Below the pieces are notes generated by a model. The model was given only the letters and a program-made list of their open reading frames with translations, did no database searches and was not told the origin of the DNA. A stretch of 64,000 nucleotides of DNA from Isoetes taiwanensis (Eukaryota > Streptophyta > Lycopodiopsida > Isoetales > Isoetaceae): contig JAJEKV010000091.1 in assembly GCA_021234155.1 (NCBI GenBank), forward strand, positions 2,735,501-2,799,500. Direction: 5' to 3'. Shown here one piece after another: positions 45,601 through 56,979 of this stretch. Numbering within the stretch: the first letter of the stretch is position 1; each line of letters starts with the position of its first letter. The position numbers were made by a program, and so were the translations under genes.

Positions 45601-46963
45601 TAGGTGTTGCAAATGCTACTAATCTTATTTTGGCTCAAAATGAGGAAGATGCAGGCGCATTTATGTGTTCAGCTACTCTAGGAGGATACTCTTTTTCTAA
45701 TGTGTTGCTGGATGGTGGATCACCCCTAAATATCATGCCTTATCATGTTATGAAAAAATGTGGGCTCGAGATAGATAAAAGATCATCTGTTTTGTTAAAA
45801 TCTTTTTCTAATGCTAAAATAGCACCAGTTGGTATTGTGACCAAAGTTCCTGTTAACACTGAAGGTATTGTTGTAGCTGCCAACTTTGTTGTTGTTGCTT
45901 TTGAGGATTTGGGAGAAGATACAGATATATATGATCTCCTGCTGGGAAGAAGGTGGATGGCCACAGTTGATGCTAGGCCAATCTGGTCTAAAGGGAGGTG
46001 CACTATTTCAAATGGTTCCCAGGTGGCTACAATTTACAACCAGGATGGCTCTTATGGCTTTAAGGAAGAGGTACATTTTATTAAAGAAATGCTCATAGAA
46101 GAGCCCTTAGGATCTTATAGCTTAACAACCCCCAGAACAAAGAAAATTGATTTGATCCCTTTGGTTAGGGAATGTGCACTACCTTTTGAGAATGGTAAGG
46201 AAGGGTGCCTATGGTTTGATGGAGGAATTTCAAAGAAACTAAATGTAGCTTCATCTGCAGCTATACTAAAGGATACTTCCAATAAACTCTTGGCCAAAGT
46301 AGGAAGAATCTTTCCCCAAATAACTTCCAATGTAGCAGAGTATAAAGCTTTGATTGCAGGTCTCCAAGAGGCTAAGGCTATGGACATTTCAGTCATACAC
46401 ATTTATGGAGACTCTCAATTGGTTTGCAGACAGGTTAGTGGTGAATATCAGGCCAAGAATGCTGATATGGAGTCTTTGAGAAATCAGGTAATGGGAATGC
46501 TTGCTTACTTTACTTCTTGGAAAATTACTCATATCCCAAGGGAGCAGAATTGGGAAGCTGATGCTTTGTGCAGAGATACCTTAATGACATATTTATCTGA
46601 AGGAGCTATACCAGAGGGGCAAAATTCCTTAGCCTCATATTCATCAAGATCTATATTAGTCATAAATGCATCACAAGAGGAAGCAACTAATAAAGTCATT
46701 ATCAACAAACATGGCCAGCAAAGAACTCTGTTTGTGGGAGATTTCTTTGATACATAAAACAAGGAAGAGATTACCAAATTCTTTGAAGAAAGAAGTGATG
46801 TGTTTGCTTGGGATTATTCTGAGCTCATTGGTATCAAAGAAGAGGTATGTCAATTTGAAATCAAAATTAAGGAGGGGTGTAAACCTGTTTTTCAGAAGTT
46901 AAGGAGGATCAATGCTTCACTTTTAGATCTAATTAAAGATGAATTGCATAAGATGTTGGACTA
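45591..46963 (+). pseudogene. pol of element 1: protease, archaeal-type RNase H, RT start
   Basis: The aspartic protease at 45660-45980 has the active-site loop VLLDGGSPLNIM (DGG in place of DTG/DSG) and 'DLLLGRRWM'. Next, at 46205-46590, comes a complete RNase H of the plant-Tat/archaeal type with CLWFDGG, NVAEYKALIAGL, IYGDSQLV and REQNWEADAL, so all four acidic residues are present. Only then do pre-RT sequences start ('KEEVCQFEIKIKEGCKP', 'LRRI'), ending at 46963. A CAA-to-TAA change at 46755 is the one stop inside this part, compared with element 2. Confidence 0.87.
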
Positions 46964-47297
46964 AAATTCATGTAAATCTTTAAAAACGTCCTTAAAGTAA
47001 CTGTTCACTTACTTTAATCAGTCTTTAGTGTAGCCATTATGGTGCCAATCACATGCATCAAAGCCCGTGAATTAATCAGAACCTTTACCCCTTTGTCTTC
47101 CACTAATTCCATTGATTCGAGCTATCGGATCGAGATTCTAGAGAGGGCGAGCATGCATGTCTCGCATGCATATATTGCATGCTTTCTCTGGTTGGGAGAT
47201 CACTATATTAGGCGAGGTTCTTCATCAACATCTCATCGGCGCTTGGGTAAAAGCATGTTAGGGTGTCCCTTAAAAAGTATTATTTAGTGACCAAAAA
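46964..47297. other. Gap between elements 1 and 2, holding a partial R1 repeat
   Basis: 47112-47247 matches the head of repeat R1 (copies at 56980 and 59386): 'CTAGAGAGGGCGAGCATGCA', 'GGTTGGGAGATC' and 'CATCTCATCGGCGCTT'. The remainder is unassigned. Confidence 0.7.
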
Positions 47298-47302
47298 AGT
47301 AC

Positions 47303-48540
47303 TGTTGCCCCCAAAGGGCAACATGCTAATTGTGATCTATGCATTCAAACTAGGTCAACTCATCTTGGAAGACTAGGTCAAAGTTTGAAAGATTCTTGGT
47401 ATTCAACATTGATATGCAGGTCAAGGGATGTTCATTTTTCAAGTCAACAAGAGCTCAAGTTGAAAGTTCACAAGAGGTACTTCATTTGAGATTAAATGCT
47501 TAGTCAAGAATATTCTCTAGAAGAATCTGGGTTATGAAGTTTGGAAGACATCTTTTGAAGATTGGAAGTTAAGAGTTTGGAAGACCCCATGGTGCTTGAT
47601 TCCACCCCTTAACCACCCTTATCCAATTTTTATTCATATTCTATCCTTATCCTTTGAAATTTCCTAGCTATTTTCCCTACATCTATATTCTCTTTTGTTC
47701 ACCCTTGCACACCCTATCATGCTTTGCCCAATCTCTTCTTTTCTAATACATCCATATTCCCCCATAAGTTATTCCCACCATTGCTTCCATATCTTTTACC
47801 TTTTTACTTCTTACACCACATTTTTCGCAAATTTCCCTAGCCTAAGTCCTCTTGCAACTGTCTATACCCTTACGCCTATTTATCATTGTGCCATGCTACA
47901 TGTATACTTTGTGGAATATTCCCTAATTCCCAAAAAACTTGGTATATTCCCAAGAAGTTAGGGTTGCCATTGCTTAAATGACCCACTTCTTCAACTTTTT
48001 TTATGAGTAACCTCTTAAAACCATGGCCTAGCTTTGCAAAACTATAAAATACGGCATATTCCTGGAATATACAAGCAAAAATACGAAATTGTATCGCGCT
48101 ATTCTCAGAAAAATACAGCCGAGAACCCTAAATTTCTGCTTCCATCTTGAATCATGCCGGATTTGGCTCCATAACCCTCGAAACTTACCTATTCTCACCT
48201 TCCCGCCTTCTAAGAACCGAATAAACCCATCAATCAAGGCTAAGATTAAGTAAACATTTGAAAATCAAGCTATATACAGGGGAATCGACAAAAGAACTTT
48301 TTTGAAGGCCCATAAGTACTCAGATCCTACATTGATCATTGCTGAGCAAGATCTGAACGATCCTTGAAGTTCCTGAGCTCTCCTCAATTGGATTTACAAG
48401 ATCTGATTGACATTACTTTCGAAAAATTATCTTATGACTTGTGATGATTATTTTCCTGTGATTAAAGCTATGAAGCATCCTTATCCATTGTTATCATGAT
48501 AATATCAATTTAAATTGATTGCCAAGTTGTCAAATCCATC
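47303..48540 (+). repeat. 5' LTR of element 2, 3' part deleted
   Basis: Starts with the family hairpin and has a TATA-like CTATAAAATAC at 48042. It matches 54557-55789 closely, then jumps at 48540/48541 straight into gag ('TTTTGATTCCAGCATGAG'). Compared with the 3' LTR it keeps a 16-bp segment ('GTATTCAACATTGATA') and lacks an 11-12 bp segment near 48500. Confidence 0.9.
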
Positions 48541-49602
48541 TTTTGATTCCAGCATGAGTGCTAATACTTTTCTGAGGATTTTTAAAGATTACTACAGGGA
48601 TTATGGCTTCAAGAAAGGATGCAAGTTCTCACAATTTGAAAAATGCTTTAAAGAGGAGAGTGAAGCTGGTGCTTGGCTGACTTATGAGAAGCTTATGGGA
48701 ACCACTTCTTGGGATGACCTTATCACCAAGTTTTTAGACAGGTTTGGAAAGCTTGCTGCTCCTAAGGACCTTGTTAATGAATTGCAAAATTTCTCCATTT
48801 ATGCAGGTGAAAGTGTTAGTCAGTACAAGGAAAGATTCAGCATCTTCATGAATAGATGTCAGAAAGTCCAAGTTACGGTCTCCACGCTCTTTTTGGTGTC
48901 TTCTTTCATCAAAGGCCTATCTTCTAGACCAGAAATTCATAGAAAACTTATCAAGATTCAAGCTGCAGAAGGTTTTGATTCCATCTACAAAGTTTTGCCA
49001 AAACTCTTTGAATTGACCAAAATGCTTTCTATCCTCGGAAAAACACCATAACTTTCATCATGATCCCTTTTACCCACGATGCCACCGATGGCCCTTATGA
49101 ACCTCACCATTACGTTCCTATCTATCTTTGTGCATAAAAAGAGAAAAAAACCAAAGATGAAGAGGCTGATTCTCAAATTTCAGAAGTCAAAGCAGACTTG
49201 ACAAAGGTAACTGAAGCTTTAGCAGAAGTGACCAAGCAACTTGTGGAGCTCAAAGCAAGAAGGGTAGGTAGAACTTATCCTGAATGTATTCATTGCAATA
49301 GAACTTCACATCCAGCTGATATTTGTTATTGGCAAATATGTCCTAAATGTAAAAAGAAAGGTCATTTTGGTAGGGAATGTCCAGTTTGTGCTTTTTGCAA
49401 GGAGATTGGTCATACTGACCTTAGGTGCTCTGAAAAAGAATATTTTGCCAAGCAAGAGAGGGAGAAGAAACCTGAGGCAACTCCACATGTAAGGTTTGCT
49501 GAATCTACTAGTTCTATAAGGTTTGTGCAGGCTTCTGAGAGATGCCAAAGACCCGAGGAAGTGATGGTGGTACAAAACCGGGAGCATGGGGGATACCCAT
49601 AG
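48541..49602 (+). pseudogene. gag of element 2, N-terminus missing
   Basis: Begins inside the capsid region ('SSMSANTFLRIFKDYYRDYG'). Frameshifts near 49030 and 49590 interrupt it. The three CCHC knuckles are intact at 49289-49424. There is no native start, because the LTR-gag deletion removed the first ~65 codons present in element 1. Confidence 0.87.
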
Positions 49603-52395
49603 ACCTGCTGAGCCTAACAAATTTGTTCCAGAGCATTCCAGGAAATCAACATTGCCACTACCCCCTGTCATGGAAGCTCCTCCCCAAGAAATAGCTCCAC
49701 CTCCTCAACAAAAGTATGGTAAGAGAGATCAAGATCTTGATGAGTTGGATGTTTTACTGAAAAATTCCAAAGTAAGTGTGGACTTATTTACCTTATTAAA
49801 AATTGCACCTGGTTATAGGAAAAAGTTATTGCAACAAACTACTTTTAGTGAGGCAGTGGCTTGTGTAGGTGTTGCAAATGCCACTAATCTTATTTTGGCT
49901 CAAAATGAAGAAGACCCAGGTGCATTTATGTGTTCAGCTACTCTAGGAGATTATTCTTTTTCCAATGTGTTGCTGGATGGAGGTTCACCTCTAAATATCA
50001 TGCCTTATCATGTTATGAAAAAATGTGGGTCGAGATAGATAAAAGGTCATCTGTTTTGTTAAAATCCTTTTCTAATGCTAAAATAGCACCAGTTGGAATT
50101 GTGACCAAAGTTCCTGTTAATACTGAAGGCATTGTTGTAGCTGCCAATTTTGTTGTTGTTGCTTTTGAAGATTTAGGAGAAGATGCAGACATATATGATC
50201 TCTTGCTAGGGAGAAGGTGGATGGCTACAGTTGATGCTAGGCCAATCTGGTCTGAAGGGAGATGCACCATTTCAAATGGCACTCAAGTAGCTACATTTGC
50301 AACCAGGATGGTTCTTATAGCTTCAAGGAAGAGGTACACTTTATTAAAGAAATGCTTATAGAAGAGCCCCTAGGATTTTATAATCTAGCAACCCCTAGCA
50401 CAAAGAAAACTGATCTGATTCCTTTGATTAGAGAGTGTGCACTACCTTCTGAGAATGGAAAAGAAGGGTGTTTATGGTTTGATGGAGGGATCTCAAAGAA
50501 ACTAAATGTAGCTTCATCTGCAGCTATACTAAAGGATACCTCCAATAAACTCTTGGCTAAGGTAGAAAGGATTTTTCCCCAAGTAACTTCTAATGTAGCA
50601 GAGTACAAGGCTTTGATTGCAGGTCTTCAAGAAGCTAAGGCTATGGATATTTCAATCATACACATCTATGGAGATTCTCAGTTAGTTTGCAGACAGGTTA
50701 GTGGTGAGTATCAGGCCAAGAATGCTGATAGGGAATCCTTGAGAAATCAGGTAATGGGAATGCTTGCTTACTTTACTTCTTGGAAAATTACTCATATTCC
50801 AAGGGAGCAGAATTGGGAAGCTGATGCTTTGTGCAGAGACACTTTAATGACTTATTTATCTGAAGGAGCTATCCCAGAGGAAGATCTTGATGAGGACGAG
50901 ACTAAGGAATTCTGTCCTATATTAGTTATAAATGCATCACAAGAAGAAGCAACCAATGAGGTTATAATTAATAAAAATGGCCAGCAAAGAACTTTGTTTG
51001 TGGGAGATCTCTTTGACACACAAAACAAGGAAGAAATTACCAAATTCTTTGAAGAAAGAAGTGATGTGTTTGCTTGGGATTATTCTGAGCTCATTGGTAT
51101 CAAGGAAGAGGTATGTCAGTTTGAAATTAAAATTAAAGAAGGGTGTAAACCTGTTTTCCAGAAGTTAAGGAGGATCAAAGCTTCACTTTTAGATCTAATC
51201 AAGGAAGAGTTACATAAAATGTTGGATGCAGGTGTTATTGTGGAAACTATTAATCCTGAATGGGTGTCATGCATTGTTCCAGTGGAAAAAAAGAATGGTG
51301 CTTTGAGAATTTGTATAGATTATCGAGATTTGAATAAAGCCACCATAAAAGATTGTTATCCTTTACCTTTTTTAAAGGAAATTCTATATGCTGTTGCAGG
51401 GAAAAACATGTACTCATTTTTGGATGGTTTTTCAGGGTTTAATCAGATCAGCATCAAAGAGGAGGATCAGCCAAAGACTTCATTTATCACTCCTTGGGGT
51501 ACATATGCTATGAAGAGAATGCCATTTGGCCTAATGAATGCCCCAGCCACTTTTCAAAGAGCAATGGATGTTATTTTCAAAACCATGTCTACTGAAGAGT
51601 TTAGGGTGTATTTAGATGATCTTTATTTGGGTTCTCATTCTACTAACCATGTGGAATTACTTGCAAAAAATTGCTCTTTATGCAGGACTTCAGGAGTTAA
51701 TCTAAATCCAAAAAAATGTATCTTTTTTGCATCTAAAGGGCAGCTATTAGGACATGAAGTATCCAGCCAGGGTATTCAGGTTGCTCAGGATAAGATTGAA
51801 GCTCTCAAAAAGCTAGCACCTCCCAAGAATCTAAAGCAGGTTAAGAGTTTTATTGGTATGACGAGTTTTCTTAGAATGTATATTCCAAATTTTGCTCATA
51901 TTTTAAGTCCCATTTCTAAGTTGACCAGGGTAGGTAAATTTTCTAAATCTGAAAGTAAGCACATACCCATTACATGGACTTCAGAATGCCAAGAGGCTTT
52001 TGACTTTCTCATTTCATCTATATGTGAAGCTACTCTTTTGAAAAAACCAGATCTGAGCATGCCATTTGAAGTTTATATCACTGTTACTAAAAAGGCCATA
52101 GGTTTAGCCATTTTGCAGGACAAGCATACTATAGTCTTTGCAAGCAAACAATGGTCTGCTCTTGAAGAAAGATACACCAGAATAGAAAAAAGTGCTGCTG
52201 CTCTCATGTTTCTTATTAATAGGCAAGGACATTTGCTTCTGAAGAGCCAAGTTCAAGTTCATATGAAGCAAAACCCAATGGGCTTGCTATTTGGTAAAGC
52301 AAAAACCAAAGATCCAGAGATGGGCTTGTAAGTTGCAAAGTTATGATATTTCTGTAAAAGAGTTGCACCTGACGTGACGAAATCCTAGCCTCTAC
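49586..52395 (+). pseudogene. pol of element 2: protease, archaeal-type RNase H, RT, degenerate RNase H
   Basis: The protease (49915-50240, DGGSPLNIM) is cut by a one-base loss near 50029. The archaeal-type RNase H (50465-50850) is complete, with FDGG, NVAEYKAL, GDSQLV and WEADAL. The RT (51100-51900) has 'LRICIDYRDLNKATI', 'YSFLDGFSGFNQI', 'MPFGLMNAPATFQRAM' and the catalytic VYLDDLYL at 51606-51629. The usual gypsy RNase H follows (52060-52330), but its first Asp box reads ITVTKKAIG where TDAS-G is expected, and the later TDH box reads VHMKQNP. Two catalytic Asp are therefore absent. The frame breaks at 52331-52395 before integrase. The long run 50262-52331 is open, which shows limited decay. 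Confidence 0.9.
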
Positions 52396-53781
52396 TTGCC
52401 TTATATATTTTTTGACCATGAAGATGAATTGAATACTACTGACACTTCACTTGCAGTAGCACATTTAGAGGTAACTCAAGGAGATCAAGCCACAGGAGGA
52501 TGGCAGCAACCTATTAGAGATTTTTTACAACATGGGATCATCTCTCCAAGCCTCACTCCAAGTCAGAAAAGGAGACTCAAGGACAAGTGCAGGCAATTCA
52601 AGCTGATAGACAATGTCTTGTGCAAAGTTAACAGGGATGGAATCTTGTTGAGGTGTGTAACTGAAGATGAGTCTGCCTTGATTATTAGGGGGATGCATAA
52701 AGGTATCTGTGGAGGACATTTTGCTGGGGATACCACTGCAAAAAAGATTCTCAGGTCTGGATATTATTGGCCTACTGTTTTTAGAGATTGCTATGAGGTC
52801 ATAAAAACTTGCCATCAATGTCAGATTTTTAGTAAAAGAATTTTAGTGCCAGCTGCCTTGAATCCTATCATATCCCCAGGACCTTTTCAAATTTGGGGAC
52901 TAGATTATATTGGTCCCATTAATCCTTCTTCTACAAGCCAACATCAGCATATTATTGTGGCTACAGATTATTTTACTAAGTGGGCAGAGGCCATACCTTT
53001 GAGGCAAGCCAATGCTCTCACAACTGCAAGGTTCTTACATGAAAATGTTTGTTCTAGATTTGGTATTCCTTTCCAGTTACATTCTGATAGAGATACTCCT
53101 TTTGTTAATGAAGTCATTGCTAATTTATTGAGTATTTTGAAGGTCAAACATACCAAAAGCTCTTCATATTATCCTCAGGGCAATGGACAAGCTGAAGCTA
53201 CTAACAAAGTGTTGAAAAATGTTTTGCAGAAGACAGTTGAGGTTAACAAAAGGGATTGGCATATCAAAATAGTGGATGCACTTTGGGCTTACAGAGTCAC
53301 TATCAAAACAGCTACAAATCACACACCTTTTAATTTGGTTTATGGCATAGAGGCAGTTTTACCAGTAGAACTTGAATTACCCTCCTTGAGATTAGCTCAT
53401 AAATTGTGCTTACCTTTTGAGCATGCCTTACAGGAAAGATTGGACGCCTTGTTACATCTAGATGAGTATAGAATGGAGGCTGAGAACACTAATTTGTTGA
53501 AAAAGGCTAAAGATATGGCTGCATTCAAAGCTGCACACAAAATACAGGGTACTTTTAGGAAAGGAGAGCTTGTTCTCAAATGGAATAAGTCAAAGGAAGA
53601 TTCAGCTGGCAAATTTGATAATATTTGGGAAGGACCCTTTGTGGTGCTAGAATCTGCAGGTACTAATTCTTATTGGTTACAAGAGGTTGCTTCAGGAATG
53701 CCATTGCCAAACCCTATCAATATCTTGCATCTGAAAAGGTATTGGGATCAGCATGCTTGCTTGTCCCTCTTTTTACATTAA
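52396..53781 (+). pseudogene. Integrase of element 2
   Basis: About 460 codons, open throughout. The zinc-binding HHCC domain is MHKGICGGH ... CHQCQ (52690-52830). The catalytic core has D in WGLDYIGP (52905), D in LHSDRDTPF (53083) and E in NGQAEATNK (53180-53206), a D,D-35-E layout. The C-terminal part ('GPFVVLES', 'ILHLKRYW') resembles the GPY/F module. No chromodomain is seen. It lacks its own start in context because it was once continuous with pol; the break lies at 52331-52395. Confidence 0.9.
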
Positions 53782-54556
53782 AAAGCTTAAAGAGTTGCAG
53801 TAGAGTTAGCTTAGTTAGATCAGTTTGATTTTTGAGCATATTACTCTAGTAGTTAGATCAGTTTGACTTTTGAGCATACTACTCTAATGAGTTGGTTTCA
53901 TGTTTATAGGGTGATCTGACCAGATAACAGTATAAATGATCTCAAGAACAGGATTGATACTAATGATTACCAAGTGTCACATGCAGGAGCATCCTTCTTC
54001 CATTTTCATTCATCTGTCTTAAAGCATTCCTACCATCCATTTAGCCTCCTATTATCTTTCCATACCTTAACAGCACTCTGCAAAATCACCTTCACCATCA
54101 TAGCAGAGTTGCAAGGATTTGAGATTAATTGGTTTGTGTGTTTCCATGACAGGTGCACCCTTTATCCATATTTTTCATCTGTCATAAGTAGCCCTACCTT
54201 CCATTTGAACTCCTTATTCTTATTCTCATTCCCTAAAAAAGAAAAGCACTCTGCAATTCATCTTTACCACCATAGCAGAGCTGCACTTGTTGAAGACCAA
54301 GAAGAAGACATGCATTTTCTTGTTTTGGCGAGATTTCAATATTTGCACACTCACTCCATCTCCATTCCATTGCCACTCTGCCTTTTCTCATTCATCATAC
54401 TCCATTCACATCATTCCATCACCATATTTACACTCATTCCATCAACATTTGCACTTCACACTTAGACACATTGGTACAAGTTTGAAGACCCCTCTAGTTA
54501 TCTATTTTTGACATCATATGGCTGAGGGGACCAGCCTTTTTCTTGTTTTGGGGAGA
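53782..54556 (+). repeat. 3' UTR of element 2 with ~170-bp tandem repeats and PPT
   Basis: The unit beginning 'CAGG(A/T)GCA(T/C)CCTT' and containing 'TTCATCTGTC-TAA' then 'CACTCTGCAA' and 'CATAGCAGAG(T/C)TGCA' occurs at about 53984 and 54150. It is followed by a CA/CT-rich stretch. The polypurine-like GTTTTGGGGAGA directly abuts the 3' LTR. The same arrangement occurs at 62740-63292 in element 3. Confidence 0.8.
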
Positions 54557-56468
54557 TGTTGCCCCCAAAGGGCAACATGCTAATTGTGATCTATGCATTC
54601 AAACTAGGTCAACTCATCTTGGAAGACTAGGTCAAAGTTTGAAAGATTCTTGTGCAGGTCAAGGGATGTTCATTTTTCAAGTCAACAAGAGCTCAAGTTG
54701 AAAGTTCACAAGAGATACTTCATTTGAGATTAAATGCTTAGTCAAGAATATTCCCTAGAAGAATCTGGGTTATGAAGTTTGGAAGACATCTTTTGAAGAT
54801 TGGAAGTTAAGAGTTTGGAAGACCCCATGGTGCTTGATTCCACCCCTTAGCCACCCTTATCCAATTTTTATTCATATTCTATCCTTATCCTTTGAAATTT
54901 CCGAGCTATTTTCCCTACATCTATATTCTCTTTTGTTCACCCTTGCACACCCTATCATGCTTTGCCCAATCTCTTCTTTTCTAATACATCCATATTCCCC
55001 CATAAGTTATTCCCACCATTGCTTCCATATCTTTTACCTTTTTACTTCTTACACCACATTTTTCGCAAATTTCCCTAGCCTAAGTCCTCTTGCAACTGTC
55101 TATACCCTTATGCCTATTTATCATTGTGCCATGCTACATGTATACTTTGTGGAATATTCCCTAATGCCCAAAAAACTTGGTATATTCCCAAGAAGTTAGG
55201 GTTGCCATTGCTTAAATGACCCACTTCTTCAACTTTTTTTATGAGTAACCTCTTAAAACCATGGCCTAGCTTTGCAAAACTATAAAATACGGCATATTCC
55301 TAGAATATACGGGCAAAAATACGAAATCGTATCGCGCTATTCTCAGAAAAATACAGCCGAGAACCCTAAATTTCTGCTTCCATCTTGAATCATGCCGGAT
55401 TTGGCTCCATAACCCTCGAAACTTACCTATTCTCACCTTCCCGCCTTCTAAGATCCGAATAAACCCATCAATCAAGGCTAAGATTAAGTAAACATTTGAA
55501 AATCAAGCTATATACAGGGGAATCGACAAAAGAACTTTTTTGAAGGCCCAGAAGTACTCAGATCCTACATTGATCATTGCTGAGCAAGATCTGAACGATC
55601 CTTGAAGTTCCTGAGCTCTCCTCAATTGGATTTACAAGATCTGATTGACATTACTTTCGAAAAATTATCTTATGACTTGTGATGATTATTTTCCTGTGAT
55701 TAAAGCTATGAAGCATCCTTATCCATTGTTATCATGATATATTTACCTTCATATCAATTTAAATTGATTGCCAAGTTGTCAAATCCATCTCTGATATTCT
55801 GTTTAACAATTCTTGCCACAAAATATTCTACAGAAAATACTTGTGTGTTTTCAAGCTCATTTGGCCCATTTGCCTGCTATTCTTAGGACTTGTGTAAGCC
55901 AAAGGAGCTGAAATCATCAAAAATTACCACGCCTAACTCAAGTTCAAAAAAGTTGTTCTCTGTTTTTGAACAGTTTTGACTGTATTTTGCCAAATCAGCC
56001 ATAAAAAATACTTTTAGATATCCAAATGGGAATTTGACCACTTGCCTCTCTTCCTTATCACCATTACAATGTATTTGCTTTGGAAATTCTCAAAAACATG
56101 CTTAGCAACTCTAAATCTCATTTTCTGATCACTGTTTCCCATATTTGACATCTATTGATCAAATTTTGACCGTGCTTTCAGCTCGAATAACTCCCAAATC
56201 TAGTTTCTGACTTGGTCAGGGGCTTTACTGTTGAATACAGTGCTTGACTCAAAAAATCAATTTCTATCTCATCACCACATCTGTTTTCGTAAAAGTGCCA
56301 GTTTTTGGAAATGGGAAAGGTATAGAACTTTAAATTTTTGAATTTGTCTTCAAATTTATCTTGCATAGACTGATCATCTCAAGTGATCTGGAGGTTCTAA
56401 CCCTAATTTGAGTAAAAACTCAAGTTGGTTCCTTGTGGTTGACCTTTAAGCCAGGTTTAGGGTCAACA
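54557..56468 (+). repeat. 3' LTR of element 2, full length
   Basis: 1912 bp, TGTTGCCC ... GGGTCAACA. TATA-like CTATAAAATAC at 55280. Complete at both ends and flanked by AGTAC on the right. Confidence 0.92.
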
Positions 56469-56473
56469 AGTAC

Positions 56474-56979
56474 CTAAAAAGGTACCCAGGACTGGGTACT
56501 GGGTACCTATGTAATATGTCAATAAAAGATACATTTTAGAACTTTATATATATTTTGGTCTTCAATAGCATTATATTTATCATAATTTTGAATACTAACA
56601 CGTTTTTTACTTTTATTTTAAAATTTTGTACTAGTTTTAATGAAAAGAAAAATTAGAAAATACCCAGTTTTGAAGTACCTAGTGTATGTACTTTTGCAGG
56701 TTCCAAAAGTGGTACACCTTAACATGCTTTTACCCGCTTCCTCTTCTCTCTCAACAGTACCTTATTTTCTATTTTTTGAAACCATGCAGGGGAGGGGCTT
56801 CTCCCTGCTTAGATGGACCAATTTGGTGTTTCTTTCATGCTGTGGCATGCCCTTTCTCGGCCTTGCCTCTTCTTTGACCATAATCCTTTGGCCTTTCGGC
56901 CTCGATCCCATTTTTTATAAGGAAGTTCTCTTCTATTCGGGAGGTTTTTGTCATTTTCATGCAAGCCCCATACTAGAAT
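56474..56979. other. GTAC/GGGTACC-rich then AT-rich spacer
   Basis: 56474-56520 carries several GGTACC/GGGTAC motifs, possibly a remnant of another GTAC-rich element. The rest is unassigned. 56938-56980 ('GGGAGGTTTTTGT', 'CTAGAATTC') recurs at 57640-57683. Confidence 0.45.

Larger units (their letters stand above)
42785..46963 (+). mobile_element. Ty3/gypsy element 1 (5' LTR to start of RT, 3' end lost)
   Basis: It consists of the LTR (42785-44096), a primer-binding site and gag-pol up to 'ELHKMLD' of the RT N-terminus. The sequence then changes abruptly at 46963/46964 to unrelated DNA, with no 3' LTR. The coding part is closely similar to element 2. The LTR is a different subtype, closer to the LTR at 63293 than to those of element 2. 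Confidence 0.88.
47303..56468 (+). mobile_element. Ty3/gypsy element 2, both LTRs, target duplication AGTAC
   Basis: AGTAC precedes the 5' LTR (47298-47302) and follows the 3' LTR (56469-56473), so this is one insertion. Order: truncated 5' LTR, gag, protease, archaeal-type RNase H, RT, degenerate RNase H, integrase, 3' UTR with tandem repeats, 3' LTR. The aligned LTR parts differ by only about a dozen substitutions over some 1.2 kb plus two small indels (by eye), so the insertion is fairly young. About 870 bp spanning the LTR end, primer-binding site and gag start are missing at 48540/48541, and frameshifts break gag-pol. It cannot move by itself. Confidence 0.92.

Noticed and set aside
46964-47302. 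3' LTR of element 1 before element 2
   Set aside because: No LTR similarity here. The AGTAC duplication assigns the LTR at 47303 to element 2, leaving element 1 truncated.
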